Below are positions 31,806-43,599 of a DNA stretch of 64,000 nt, one piece after another. The notes under the pieces were generated by a model, which was not told the DNA's origin, did not search any database, and saw only the letters and a list, made by a program, of their open reading frames with translations. The translations under genes were made by a program, and so were the position numbers. This DNA comes from Agapetus fuscipes (lineage: Eukaryota > Arthropoda > Insecta > Trichoptera > Glossosomatidae). Position 1 is the first letter of the stretch, and each line of letters starts with the position of its first letter. Where the stretch lies: assembly GCA_951799405.1 (NCBI GenBank), contig OX637336.1:17775479-17839478 (forward strand), written 5' to 3'.

Positions 31806-33535
31806 ATTTCCACTTGTCCATCGATCAACATAAAATATTTCTATTATATTGATCGATGACTTATTATATCTACCTAAGAAACAAGATTTTTTCTATAGAC
31901 TAGGTTTAAAATTTATATTAGATTTTTAAAACAATAATCACGTTTGATTTTTGAATAATGGAACAACGTAATAAATATTTTGAAAAACTTTTCCGATTCC
32001 GACAAAATAAGTGCATTCCAGTCCAATATGGATTCAGATTTGATAGCAAAATTTTGCAGCTATCAACTTCATAAATGTGTACGTAGATTATTCTCGATGT
32101 ATTTTTCTCATATTTATCATGGCATTTAAATGAATCATTATAGCGTCATTTTAAATATGCAAGATTGATTGTTTTGGTAGACAGGAAAATCAAAATTCAA
32201 ATTAAGAACACCGGGGTGGGGCATTTCCACACATAAAGCGCTGACCACAAAAATTTACTCCATTCAAAATACCAAGTTCCATGTAACAAACGATATGCAT
32301 TTGTTGATTTGTGTACAGAGCATTTATTTTATGCTGGCACTGTTGATTTGATAAATGGCAGGGGGCTTTGAACTAACAACGTGACGAATCAAATGAAAAA
32401 GTAGGTAGGTATAAAATAATATACCTACCGCTTCAAAAAGTCTTTATTGAAAAGAAAACGGCTCAAAAATCATATTTGATTAAATATCATTACAAATTAA
32501 TGATATTATTTTTTGTTTAATGATGTAAAAAGATGTGGGAAAACTTACATTGAATATTATGTCATTTAAACTCCTTCTTTTATCTAATAATAAATTTGCA
32601 TCGACTCTAAGCATTTTTCAAATACATCACTTTTTTTTTAAATAAATGAAAACCACAAAAATTACAACAGAACTTTATTATTATTACCCTTCTTATATGT
32701 TAATAAACCTATCTTTTTTTTCACAGATTTTTTTGTTGCAATCACATTTTTTTTATAACACAAACGCAATATTAATAAAATTAAAATAATAAAATCACGA
32801 TTTTGATTCGCACCGCATTTTAAATGGTAAAATATAATGAACTAAATAAGAACGGCAACAGGAAAGTTAGTGTTCTAAAAATTATATTATAAATAAATAT
32901 TTTCCATGCAGTTTGATAAGAACGCCACGAATTGTGGTTATTAAGTTGAGCGTATACAAAACGCTTTTGCGGAAATGTATTTGTAACATTTGTAAACGAA
33001 AAACACATGAAAATATACCAAATAAAGTGTCACATCGACACCTAAAAGTTACAACTGAATATGTAAAGATACTTTATTTTGAGATATCGCAGAAACAAGA
33101 TTTTAATGTGTATTTCTTCTCCTAGTTCGTGAACCAATCATCAGAATGAACTGTTTTTTTTTTGTCAATTGAGCAGTCAGATTGTAGTCTTTCAATCTGA
33201 TTTAATTGACTCGCACATTTCATTTTCTTTCAAGGATAAAAAAATAAATGTACTCATTCATTTTTACTTCTCAGTTCTCAGATGAGTGTGGTATTGAAAA
33301 ATGCATGTCGTAATAATTTTTCAAAAGTTAAATGACAAAAATAATAGAAATGAACTTAAAATGGAAAAGTAAAACATTTCTTTAATTTTTAAAATGTTAA
33401 TTTGTGAAACCTGCTTATTAATTTATCACTAAAGTTGGTTCAACCGCACAAAAAACATGTTAGTTATTAATTAATATTTTTCTTATTATTATTTGATGGA
33501 AAATACAACAGGAGTTAGAGAAAAGGACGAATCAC
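31806..33535. other. AT-rich stretch, no gene or known repeat recognised
   Basis: Only short frames, all without recognisable sequence, and homopolymer runs. A poor inverted pair near 33170-33210 (GAGCAGTCAGATTG / CAATCTGATTTAATTGAC) is the only structure noticed. Confidence 0.4.
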
Positions 33536-34115
33536 GTCGGTAGCTCAGTTAGAAGAGTGCTTGCATTCCATGCCGAGAGCTCGGGTTCGAAACCCACCGA
33601 GGGTGTAAGAAATGATTTCCCGTTTCGGTGTTTGTTTCAAATCCTAAATAAAATACCGGCAAGGCTTACCCAGCTGAATCTAAATCTAAATCTAAGTTGC
33701 AAAGATATGTATCATTTGAGATTCATATTAAATGCACTCCCACAAGCAGACACGCATAATTTCGCGCTCACACATGCCGCATGTGGACCTACAATATAAA
33801 AAAAAAACAATCTCAAATGAACATAAGCCCTACAACTCTTGCCGACCTTCCCTGAAACAGGGGTGACATTGGCAAAGTGAACCATTTTTTACAGTATGGG
33901 TGGTAAGCCTCATACAAACCTATAAGTCAGCCTTCATAAGAAATAAGTACTAGCATCCTCGGTAGATGGGAAACCCCCACTTTAACTGAAGTAGTTGGAG
34001 TAAGGGCCGGTCCAAATAAACCTGTAAAAATAAATAAGTTCACTTGCCATGCGACCGTTTCGGGGAGATCGCGGCAAGAAGTAACGCTGTTTGTGTAGCT
34101 AAGTTGTGTTAAGGG
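33536..34115 (+). mobile_element. SINE C copy split by repeat A
   Basis: The head (GTAGCTCAGTTAGAAGAGTG, GGGTTCGAAACCCACCGAGG) and body end at 33674 with CCCAGC. The rest resumes at 33928 with CAGCCTTCATAAG and continues to GCGGCAAGAAGTAACGCTG. Confidence 0.8.
33675..33928 (-). mobile_element. Repeat A nested in SINE C
   Basis: Full-length A in minus orientation, from the tail AATCTAAATCTAAATC to ACTTATAGG. The four-base CAGC at 33671-33674 and 33928-33931 may be its target duplication. Confidence 0.75.
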
Positions 34116-34242
34116 TTGAATTTACTGAGTGAATGTAGTAATTTACTGAGTGAATGAAAGTGTCAATGAATTGATATGAATGAACAGCAAATGGTATAAG
34201 TTTATGTATTAACATTGTGAAGATTCATTTTTACATCTTTAA

Positions 34243-34478
34243 AGACCGGTCCGTAGTTCAGTGGTAGCACTTCGGACTCTGAATGGGAAGGTTGTGGGTT
34301 CGATTCCCGGCGGAGCACAAAAAATACACCATTTATATTTTCAAATTTTCGCTTCGCTGGGTTGAAAAATTCATAAAACCTTTACCAATGACCGGTCACC
34401 AAAGGTCCATCCAGCCTTACAGCAATTGGGCCTTGATTGAGAATTGGCGCTTTGTAGCGACGACGATCAAGCTCGTAA
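34243..34478 (+). mobile_element. SINE B copy
   Basis: Well-preserved head: GGTCCGTAGTTCAGTGGTAG, GGTTGTGGGTTCGATTCCCG, then the family body CTTCGCTGGGTTGAAAAATT, ACCGGTCACCAAAGGTCC and ACAGCAATTGGGCC. Confidence 0.8.
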
Positions 34479-34735
34479 AAAGGTCGATGCTTGCATTCCA
34501 TGCCGAGAGCAAGGGTTCGATCTCAAAGGTTTACACAGCCTTCACAAGAAATGAGAACCAGCTCCCCCGGGAGCTGGGAAACCGCCACTTCAACTGAAAG
34601 TGGTTGGTGTGAGGCCGGCCCCCTTACCTGTAAAAATAAATAGGTCCCGAAGCGCCACATGCGACCGCTTCGCGGATAACGCAGGCAAGAAGTTATATTA
34701 TATGTGTAGCTTAGTTGCGTTGTGTAAAGAAAAAG
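34478..34735 (+). mobile_element. SINE C copy joined to the end of SINE B
   Basis: Box B region and body follow directly after the SINE B sequence (AAGCTCGTAAAAAGGTCG). About 60 bases after GGGTTCGATCTC are deleted. Tail GAAGTTATATTATATGTG. Confidence 0.7.
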
Positions 34736-34739
34736 GTAT

Positions 34740-35745
34740 ATCACTATAGGAATAGTAAATTTGTCAAATGTTCAAAGTTATATTTGACTTTGCGAAGTTT
34801 TTAAGTGGCCTTCTTCCAGGAGTGGGTGGAAACCAGCTAAGAAGAAGAAAACCAAATTTATGTACTTTGTTTATGGCCTATCATCGAATCCACACAAATG
34901 TGTGGCTAGTGCAAAGGTTCATAGATTTTGGTTGTTAAGGCTTAAGTTGCTAGTTATATAGACTTGACACGTTTGAACGCCAAGAAAACATAAAAATTGT
35001 AAAATCCTCACTTGTTCCATAGGTCTTGGAATAAATATACGTATTTATTACGTGTGTTTTGAAAATGATCAAATAAATAATCAAAACGATTGATAAAACA
35101 ATAAAAATGGTCATGAACTTCAAGAATGATATAATATTTACCTATGTACCCGTGTTTTAATTTATTGCGTAAAATATAAAATAAATATTTGTGCATAAAA
35201 CATAATAAATTAACAGTTGGTATTATGCGCGGTGAAATATTTGGAAATGGCGGTTCACGTACAGCTGTTGCAAATGTCAGCTGTCAAAATAAAGACGTGA
35301 CTTTGATTAATGCGGTACACGAGACGCTTACTTTGAAATCGAAAGATAACGCGCGAAATGAAATTATTTTCAATGGATTCGGCACAAATTCCATAGTTTT
35401 ATATGCGTAGTGTTGTTTGGCAAAGGAATGAGTCGTGAAATCGCCAAATTTTCATAGTTTTGACATCGATTGCAAAAAGGTAAATAAGAGTCCTTCTACA
35501 AGTTTGGTCTTGCTGTAACGAGAGGAAAATGAATTAGTGGATATGAGGGAGTTATGCAGGCAAAAAAATGTACATAGGATTATTTATTAATATGCAGGTC
35601 ATGTTTAAGACATGTTGCATGCCATAACCATAACAAAAATGGACCCTACCACGAGGTTCATGCATTTTTGAATTTGGACCTTTTTTATCGGCGTTTTCTA
35701 TTGTATATCGCTGATTTACAGTTTGATTTACAGTGTATTTAATTG
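34740..35745. other. Non-repetitive AT-rich stretch, no gene recognised
   Basis: Short frames only. A segment of higher GC near 35225-35300 (ATTATGCGCGGTG, CAGCTGTTGCAAATGTCAGC) has no coding signature I recognise. Confidence 0.35.
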
Positions 35746-35751
35746 CTTGTA

Positions 35752-35985
35752 TTCCTTGACTGATAGGTTGGTATGAGGTTGACCACCCATACTGTAAAAA
35801 TGGTTCACTTTGCCCATGTCACCCCTGTTTCAGGGAAGGTCGGCAAGAGTTTCAGGGCTTATGTTCATTTGAGATTGGGTTTTTTATATTGTAGGTCCAC
35901 ATGCGGCATGTGTGAGCGTGAAATTATGCGTGTCTGCTTGTGGGAATGCATTTAATATGAATCTTAAATGATACATATACTTTTA
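35752..35985 (+). mobile_element. Repeat A copy
   Basis: TTCCTTGACTGATAGGTTGG, CACCCCTGTTTCAGGGAAGG, CACATGCGGCATGTGTGAGC; the tail is changed to ACATATACTTTTAAT. Confidence 0.8.
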
Positions 35986-36014
35986 ATATTTTTCAAACAA
36001 TTTCCAGCATTCTT

Positions 36015-36110
36015 AAGACACATTGGTCCAGTACACATACAAACATTGCTCATGTGAAATTACATGTGATGGACAAAAGAAAAACAAGCACTAAGGGGAC
36101 GATATGTCAT
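36015..36110. repeat. Repeat G, copy 2
   Basis: AAGACACATTGGTCCAGTAC, ATTGCTCATGTGAAATTAC, GTGATGGACAAAAG, CACTAAGGGGACGATATG; same orientation as 40835-40935. Confidence 0.65.
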
Positions 36111-36479
36111 CATTCTTTTAATTTACTTTGGATTCAAATATCTCCACAATTTTACTGGTTTTAAAGGTTTTTTTTTAATTTTTAGAAAATTTATTTAATA
36201 AGGAAGGATGTCTTGTTAGCGGTTCGCCATGAAAAACGGTACCAAGGTTTAATGTACATTAATATTGCATAGAGGGATATCATGACTGTAACAGTACTCA
36301 ATGGTATACTATGAAACAATTCACCATCTATTTCTGCTATCAGCTAACCTTCTGAGTAATCATTGCGTTTAGTTCAGTTTAAATAAAGGCAAAGTTTGTT
36401 GGTTTTAAATTCAGTTGAAAATCTCAACACGTTAGTAATAAACAAGTGACGTTTCAGTGTTGTTAAAATGACAAAGGTT

Positions 36480-36720
36480 TCATTTTTATTTTGCTCTTTG
36501 TTTAATTTTCTTGTCTGTTTATATTTTCTTTATCTGTTTCTATTTTTCCTGAACTTTTCGATCAATGTATTTCTTGTACCTATAATCTAAATGCTATTTC
36601 TTATGTTTTTCTCGATCAATGTTTATTTTCTTTCAATGTAATTTTCTTCTCTGTTTCTATTTTTCCTGTATTTTTCGATCAATGTATTTCTTTTTTATAC
36701 GGCCATTCACGTATTGCACC
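36480..36720. repeat. Imperfect tandem duplication
   Basis: A block reading GTTTCTATTTTTCCTG and TTTTCGATCAATGTATTTCT occurs at 36536 and again at 36652, about 116 bases apart, with a third, partial CGATCAATG at 36613. Confidence 0.6.
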
Positions 36721-36890
36721 CTCCGCGTGACCGGGCTGGAATAAGGATTATTATTATTATTTAATTTTCACTGTAATGTTGGCGGCTAGGGTTTATTAAA
36801 TTGGAATTTGTTTTTGTTTGTAAATGGATATTTTGTATTTGGATATTATTATTTAATGATGTATAAAATGTAATTTGTCGTGTGTGTGTG

Positions 36891-37142
36891 TTCCTTGACT
36901 TATAGGTTGGTATGCGGCTGACCACCCATGCTGTAAAAATGGTTCACTTTGCCAATGTCACCCCTGTCTCAGGGAAGGACGGCAAGAGTTGCAGGGTGTA
37001 TGTCCATTTGAGATTTGGTTTTTATGTTGTAGGTTCACATGAGGCATGTGCAAGCGCGAACTTGTACGTGTCTGGTTGTGAGAATGCATGTAATGTGAAT
37101 CTCCAATGTAACATATCCTTGCAACTTAGATTAGATTAGATT
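36891..37142 (+). mobile_element. Repeat A copy with GATTA-type tail
   Basis: TTCCTTGACTTATAGGTTGG through CTTGCAACTTAGATTAGATT. The tail shows short tandem GATTA units. Confidence 0.8.
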
Positions 37143-37144
37143 AG

Positions 37145-37325
37145 GTCTGCACGTGAATCGACATAGCATAGACAATATTACCCCACCGGGTTGCTAGGGA
37201 AAATACATACAGATGCTTTGTTATTCGTTGCCAAGAATGGTAGTCCCATTCAAGACTGACGTTAGTTCGCCGAAAAAAAGTTCCAAATTCAAAAATGTTC
37301 CGACATCGTTAGACTGATTTATTTA
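37145..37325. repeat. Repeat N, copy 2
   Basis: CTGCACGTGAATCGACATAG, ACCGGGTTGCTAGGGAAAAT, CAAGACTGACGTTAGTTCGC. Its right side is next to the LINE stub that begins at 37343, which may have inserted in it. Confidence 0.6.
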
Positions 37326-37342
37326 TTAGGTACAATGTACTC

Positions 37343-37803
37343 GACTGTTACTGTTACTGTATCCTGCCGCCGTTCCACTAGGGGTGGCCGGTACCTCCGC
37401 AGATGCGCCTCCACTTTTTTCTGTCCTTACAAACCACTTTCATTTCCTCAATATTCATCACCTTTTTCATACATACTCTTCTCTTATTTTCACTCTGCAG
37501 GTTCCATTTTTTCGCAATCTCACCTATTTGGTCTAACCATTCTTTCCTCGGCCTTCCCCTTCCGCGCTTTCCTCTGACATTTCCTTTGTACACTTTCTTC
37601 GTTAGTCGTTCATCATCCATTCTTTCGAGATGTCCGAACCATCTCATCGTATTTTTTTGTACTTTCATTCTCATATTCTCTTTTATACCACACTCGTTCA
37701 TCACCCAATCATTACGTACTCTATCATTCAGTGTTTTGCCAGCCATTGCTCTCAGGTAAGCCATTTCAACCGTACATACTTTACTCAGCTCACATTCAAT
37801 CAC
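37343..37803 (-). pseudogene. LINE 3' fragment, open 141-codon C-terminal frame
   Basis: Minus-strand frame reads SKVCTVEMAYLRAMAGKTL, MRWFGHLERMDDERLTK, KRGRGRPRKEWLDQIGEI and ends RRICGGTGHP, parallel to residues about 360-490 of the LINE frame at 49926-51398. The short tail is (ACAGTA)n, at 37343-37360 on this strand. Confidence 0.85.
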
Positions 37804-37935
37804 GACAATTTTTAGAAAATATTTTTTTCTTAGCGGATCTATATAACCTTAGTAACCTTAGGTCCTTAGTAACCAATAAAATGATTAGTTTGCCTTTTCC
37901 CTAGCAAACTAGCCGTGTGAAATCACAACTCTGTT

Positions 37936-38220
37936 GGGGCCGTCCATAAATTACGTCATCGATTTTGGCCGATTTTCGACCCCCCCCCCCCTTACAATCA
38001 TCCTATAGTCATTATCTAATGACCCCCCCCCTCTTGCTGTTATAATGGATGAGCTTAATAATTAATAATGTTATATTACTTACATAATATTTTGTATATT
38101 TTGTAGAAATTGGTATTTACAAGAACGACGTCACTTTTGGTACTCGTACATCATTTGCAATCATCCGCAGACCAGACTCCCCCCCCCTTAATGCGAATGA
38201 CGTAATATATGGACAGCCCC
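37936..38220. mobile_element. MITE family Q (about 285 bp) with poly-C tracts
   Basis: Inverted ends GGGGCCGTCCATAAATTACG and GGGGCTGTCCATATATTACG (other strand). GTT lies on both sides and may be a target duplication. Runs of 12, 10 and 9 C occur inside. Confidence 0.75.
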
Positions 38221-38313
38221 GTTGTCATGTCTCTGAGATTTGTGCTGAGTACATTGACGGAACTTTGCATTGAAAAAAAAATACAATTGCAACAACTGAA
38301 GAAATAAGACAAT

Positions 38314-38475
38314 GTAACTGAAACTCTGTCGCTATTTCGCTAGGGGTAGCCAGAGCCATTTCAAAGTTGTGTCCACTTCTTCCAATTCCTGCATTTCTTT
38401 TTCAGCTTATTCCCTTCCACCACTATTTTCATACATTATCCTCTTTTCCATTCATTCTTAATATCTCATTCATTA
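38314..38475 (-). repeat. LINE 3' stub
   Basis: Reverse complement of the LINE end: GTAACTGAAACTCTGTCGC, CGCTAGGGGTAGCCAGAGCC, CATTATCCTCTTTTCC. Diverged. Confidence 0.6.
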
Positions 38476-38479
38476 ACAA

Positions 38480-39380
38480 TGTCCGCAATATGATCAATCC
38501 ATATTTTCGTCTGCCTGTATTTCATTTTCGATCTTTCACATTTCACCTTTATAAAATTTTGTACCTGTATAATCTATTATCTATGTTATTTTGACTGCAT
38601 TGCTATACGTAGTAGTATTTTCTGTAAGTAGACTTTTCCGTGGAATAATTCTAGAAACTTTCCCATTAGAATTTAAGTAATTTTAATGTGAACAGTAGGA
38701 AATGTCGTCATTTAAATTTTTAATTAAATCTCCATGTGGAGGTAGTAAATCAACAGCAAATGAAGACAATAAATTTTAGAAATTACTTCTTTGAAGTGAG
38801 AAATGTATCTACAGAAATATTTTATGATAATTGAAATATCAAATGGCGCGTAAATGCCTTTAAAAAACAACAATAACACATGTTTTTAAAGCATGTCTTC
38901 AAAGCTTTTTAGTATGAAAAAGGAAAAAATTAAATCTATGATTCAAATTCCAACGCGCATGTGCATAACACGTCAAAGTTTTTTTGAAAAAGGAACACGC
39001 GGTTAAAATGTGTTGCCACGTTGGATATTACTATGGTGCAGTGTTTGTTTTTTTTACCTACCAAGTTTAGATATAAAATGCGTTTTAATATCGGTTTGTG
39101 CTTTTATTTATAAAATGTAGGCACACATGGCTTGAAGTAAGGTTAGAGGTTAGTAATGGGTAAAACAAAAACGACTTAAAATAAGTGTATAATTTTGTAA
39201 CAGTAACGTAATGCTAAGTAGAAATTGCTTTGCTTTAAAATATTTGAATTAAACGTCTATGGAGATTAAAGCCATTATTTTCGTACAAAAAACACACATT
39301 TGAAGATAGAAAATTATAATGAAATACGGAATACATTTGAATGTGAATAATTTATAACGGTACTTAAATCAATTTTATAG
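38480..39380. other. No gene or known repeat recognised
   Basis: AT-rich sequence with a short GC-richer segment near 38955-39020 (ACGCGCATGTGCATAACACG). Nothing coding seen. Confidence 0.35.
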
Positions 39381-39384
39381 AATT

Positions 39385-39705
39385 TATGAGTTGGTACAGT
39401 GCTTGCATTCTACCCCGTAAGCTCGGGTTCGAATCCCACCGAGGAGGGTGTCAGAAATGATTTCCGTTTTCGGTGTGTATTTCAAACCCCATAATATAAA
39501 TACCGGCGAGGTTTACTCAGCCTTCACAAGAAATGAGTACCAGCCCCCTCGGGAGCTGGGAAATTCCCACTTCAACTGAAGTGGTTGGCGTAAGGCCGGC
39601 CCCCTTACCTGTAAAAATAAATAGGTTCAACTCGCCACATGCGACCACTTCGGGGATAACGCGGCAAGAAATTACACTATATGTGTAGCTTAGTTGCGTT
39701 GCGTA
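39385..39705 (+). mobile_element. SINE C, nearly full-length copy
   Basis: GAGTTGGTACAGTGCTTGC, GGGTTCGAATCCCACCGAGG, the whole body, CACATGCGACCACTTCGGGG and the tail GTAGCTTAGTTGCGTTG. Confidence 0.85.
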
Positions 39706-39816
39706 TGATGTCATTGAAAGTTCAGGAAAATTTATCATGATATTTCCAAAATGATTTAAATTATCATGATTCTGCAGCACATACGACACATATATAAACC
39801 ATATTCAGTAATCGAA

Positions 39817-40055
39817 TTCCTTGACTTATAGGTTGGTATGGGAATGACCACCCATACTGTAAATGGTTCACTTTCCCGATGTCACACGTGTTTCAGGAAA
39901 GGTCCGCAAAAGTTGCAGGGTTTATGTTTATTTGAGGTTTGGAATTTACTTTGTCAGTAAATATGCAGCATATTTTGCAAGCGTGAATTTTCACGTGTCT
40001 GCTTGTGGGCATGCATTTAATATGATTTTTTCAAATATATCTTTATAGATTATAT
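39817..40055 (+). mobile_element. Repeat A copy
   Basis: TTCCTTGACTTATAGGTTGG, TGTTTCAGGAAAGGTCCGC, GTGTCTGCTTGTGGGCATGC. More diverged than neighbours. Confidence 0.75.
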
Positions 40056-40064
40056 ATAAGCGAT

Positions 40065-40830
40065 TACCAATATACTACAACAATTCTGAGATAGCCCACT
40101 TCGAATCTAAGTTGCAAGATAGGTACAAAAAAACTTGAATCTAAAAGAAGAGCTCCACAAGCTTTACTACATTTTCCTTCATTCGGTATGTCATTTGCTA
40201 ACGTGTAAAAGTTTATGGGTTTTCACTTTTATACCTAATTATTAGTTAATTAGACATACTGCATTTGTCATTCAATTAGTTGGTATTAAATTGTCACATT
40301 TGCAGCGCGCGCCATCTTGTTTTATCTGTCAAAGTGCACGGGGAATTCGATCCGCCATGTTGGCCGCCTGCGGTTTTCCGGTATACGACAATGCAACAAA
40401 ATCACGTGAACAATAAATAAAGCACGCTATCACTGTCATCGCATATCAAATTATAATTATGACATTTGATATCGTGTTTCACACCTTTTAACCGCGAATC
40501 CACATTGATTACAATTTTGTAAACGAGATTAACAAATCCTTATATCCGTGATGGTAAAACACCTAATTTACCTAACGGGTTTTTTGTTAATATATTTTGT
40601 AGTTATACATTAGGTGCGCTGTTTCAACAAAAGCTTAGCGACTTAAAAATGAAAGAAAAATACACACTTATCGTCCCCCAAAGGCTTGTTTTGGCTTATC
40701 TACCATTTGATTCAAGGATGACCTTCTAATTAAATTGTCTAAAGAATCACATTCTACACAATCTGAGATCAGAAAAAAACGGAAAACACGATAATGCGAG
40801 GGTTGTTTTAAATATTTTCATAATCGATTT
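40065..40830. other. No gene recognised
   Basis: AT-rich apart from a GC-rich patch at about 40300-40390 (GCGCGCGCCATCTTG, CGCCATGTTGGCCGCCTG). It could be a promoter or a transposon end; I see no frame or splice signal to support either. Confidence 0.3.
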
Positions 40831-40834
40831 CCAG

Positions 40835-40935
40835 TTTTCATAAGACACATTGGTCCAGTACACATTCAAACATTGCTCATGTTAAATTACCTCTGATGGA
40901 CATAATAAATAAAACTAAGGGGACGCTATGACAGT
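40835..40935. repeat. Repeat G, copy 3
   Basis: AAGACACATTGGTCCAGTAC, ACATTGCTCATGTTAAATTAC, CTGATGGACATA, CTAAGGGGACGCTATGAC. Confidence 0.65.
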
Positions 40936-41330
40936 CATAATTTTGTAAATCATTTCAAAATAACTTTGTGTTCATGCTTCACTCCAAAACATAAAAATGT
41001 TTCTAATACGGAACAAACAATTAAAAAAAGATATAAATATTTGATGATCATATAAGACTTTTAATTTGCCGGCCCACTTGATACTAAATATTTTATGCAT
41101 GTAACCAAAATTCATCCTGCGTTGATATAATAAAAAAAAAACACACACAGAACATAACAATGGTATGGCAACACCCACAAATTATTTTTTCGATAAAAAA
41201 AATATCGAGAATATCAACACTATAATATTATCCATTTCAACTTACATACATATTAACATAATATGTTAGAAAGAGGCAGCGAATATGTTTGGTGTCTCAC
41301 AAAATAATTAAATCTGACCTTATATCGATA

Positions 41331-41575
41331 TCTTAAAGGTAAAACTGAACAAGAAGAATATTAAGCTGACATGGGTTTCTCAGATAAACGTACCGTTTCC
41401 TTATTTTCTAGGAGACAAAATACCCTAAAAAGTGTGAAAATCCTGTAGTTTAGAAGTACTTCATGATTACTGCCATATGATTAGTTCAGTTACTATGAGA
41501 AGTAACACCCAATAAAATGTTTAATTCACGATTTCTCAAATCAGTGAATCAGGACTTCACTTTTACCTTTTAGGT
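41331..41575. mobile_element. MITE family F, copy 2
   Basis: Left end TCTTAAAGGTAAAACTGAAC, right end CACTTTTACCTTTTAGGT; the interior follows copy 1 (AAAATCCTGTAGTTTAGAAG). No coding capacity. Confidence 0.7.
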
Positions 41576-41579
41576 GTTC

Positions 41580-42605
41580 TTCAATTTCAATGCTGCCAAC
41601 TTTCTGGAAATATTTCATAGTTTCACCAAGTTTTTTAGTTAACAACGAAAATACACTGTGAAGATCTTTGTTCTCTTTCTAACTAAGGACGATTTGCGGT
41701 TCAGTAAGTTGAAACGAATATAGTGTCTAGTTCACGGATATTATAGTCAATGCCTAGTGTGTTTCACAAAAGCAGACGATGTTTTCATTTATCAACATTT
41801 TTTTCTTGAAACCGCAAAATTCAGGAAAATTGTTAAGAGCTCAGTCTTGCAAATACTTTTATCAATTTTCATGGTAAATTCTTGTTGTATGAGTAAATTG
41901 TCACGTTAGTACCTTGCAAGATAATTATTATTATTATATTAACTTATCTATTCTATAAAAAAATGTTCAAATTTTACCAATAAAATGTATTTACAAAAGG
42001 GTTTCTAAAAATACGAAAACTAAAATGATAACTACTAGACATTGTATCATTCTATAATAATTGTAAAGAAAAAAATCCAAAATATAAAGCAACAAAATAA
42101 ATGTTAACAAAAGTTTTTTTTTGTAGTCATCTTTTAAATTATATAAAAATATTTTATAACTTCATAATTTATATAAAAAATCAATTAACACGCGTGATTT
42201 TTTTCATTAATGTCACCCTTTTACTAAGGCTATAAAGTAAAAGAAACATTATTTAAAAAAAAACGTATATTTTTTTGTGAGCGGCCTCTTAAAACAATTC
42301 CATTTAAAGGTTATCTTTCAATAAAATGATAGATAAGCCAAACAAGCACTGCGTGGACGACGACTTGGGCATCCACGATCTGAAGCATTTCAAAGGTTGA
42401 ACAGCCTGAAACCATGTTTTTTTATTCCTACAATTTTGAAACGCGGCAATATTGATTTCATTATTGAGAATATTTCGAAGTCTATAATGGCCCAGTCACG
42501 ATTTTCGTATTTATTATAATTCAAACATTTGCCCGGGCAAATATCAAATGATTAATATTGTAAATGTTAAGCCGGTCAAATTAAATAAAAATCATCATGA
42601 TAAAT
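41580..42605. other. AT-rich stretch, nothing recognised
   Basis: Many homopolymer runs and short frames; no repeat of the other families seen. Confidence 0.35.
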
Positions 42606-42613
42606 AAATAAAA

Positions 42614-42850
42614 TCCTTGTTGGAATGAAGCTGACCACTCATACTGTAAAAAAAAAGGTTCATTTTTCCCAAGTCCCCCCTGTTTCAGGGAAGGACGGCA
42701 AAAGTTGCACGGTTTATGTTCATTTGAGGTTTGGTAAGTACACATGTAGCATTTGTAAGCGCGAACTAACACATGTCTGCTTATGGGAATGCACTTAATA
42801 TTGATCTTAAATGTAATAATATATCACTGCAACTTAGATTATAGATTTTT
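42614..42850 (+). mobile_element. Repeat A copy
   Basis: TCCTTGTTGGAATGAAGCTG, CTGTTTCAGGGAAGGACGGC, ACATGTAGCATTTGTAAGC, end CTGCAACTTAGATTATAG. Confidence 0.75.
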
Positions 42851-43599
42851 ATAGACGACTTGGGATGGTTTATCTTTATCGTACAATCATAAGAAGTGTG
42901 GACATTGCAAGCATTCCTAAGCAGCAATACATTTCATAAACTTTAAAATAAAATCCATACGTTTGAATTAAACAGTAACTACACTCTCAGAAATGTTCTT
43001 TATAAGGTTACGTAGTGACTAGGGTATAATCATAATATAAAGAAAATTTAATTGGTGAGCGCTGTTTGTGTGTGAATCACACCTCAAGAGCCCTCTATTT
43101 TCATCGCTACACAGAACCACAATGAACTGTCAAAAATCTAGTTGTCATCTCGTAGTTAGTACAAAGATATAATTTCAAAGTTCTAACTACTTTTGACGAA
43201 CTGTTGGTCAAAAAGATTCAATACCATTATTAAATAAAGATAAATATGCGCACCTACTTGTGTATGTGCATGGATAGTGAAGCCTAAATGTTAATTAAAT
43301 ATCTGCAATAAAACTATGACCCTTTTTACAACAAAAAATAATTCTTTCTTTTATTTTACCAATAAATGAATAACAGAATACATACCTGATTTTTTTAAGT
43401 ATGCAAATTTTGTATATTAGGTACATTCCTTTTCAGCAACATTCAAACTATCTCTCTTTTCACAGTAAAAAAATCACTTTTAATACACATCAAATCAAAT
43501 TCATCGACACTATTAGGTTAGTGTTAAAATTTACTAAATCCACGATCTCAGATTCTAGAAACAGCAGATTAACACAAAAAAGTTTATTGTATAGCTCGT

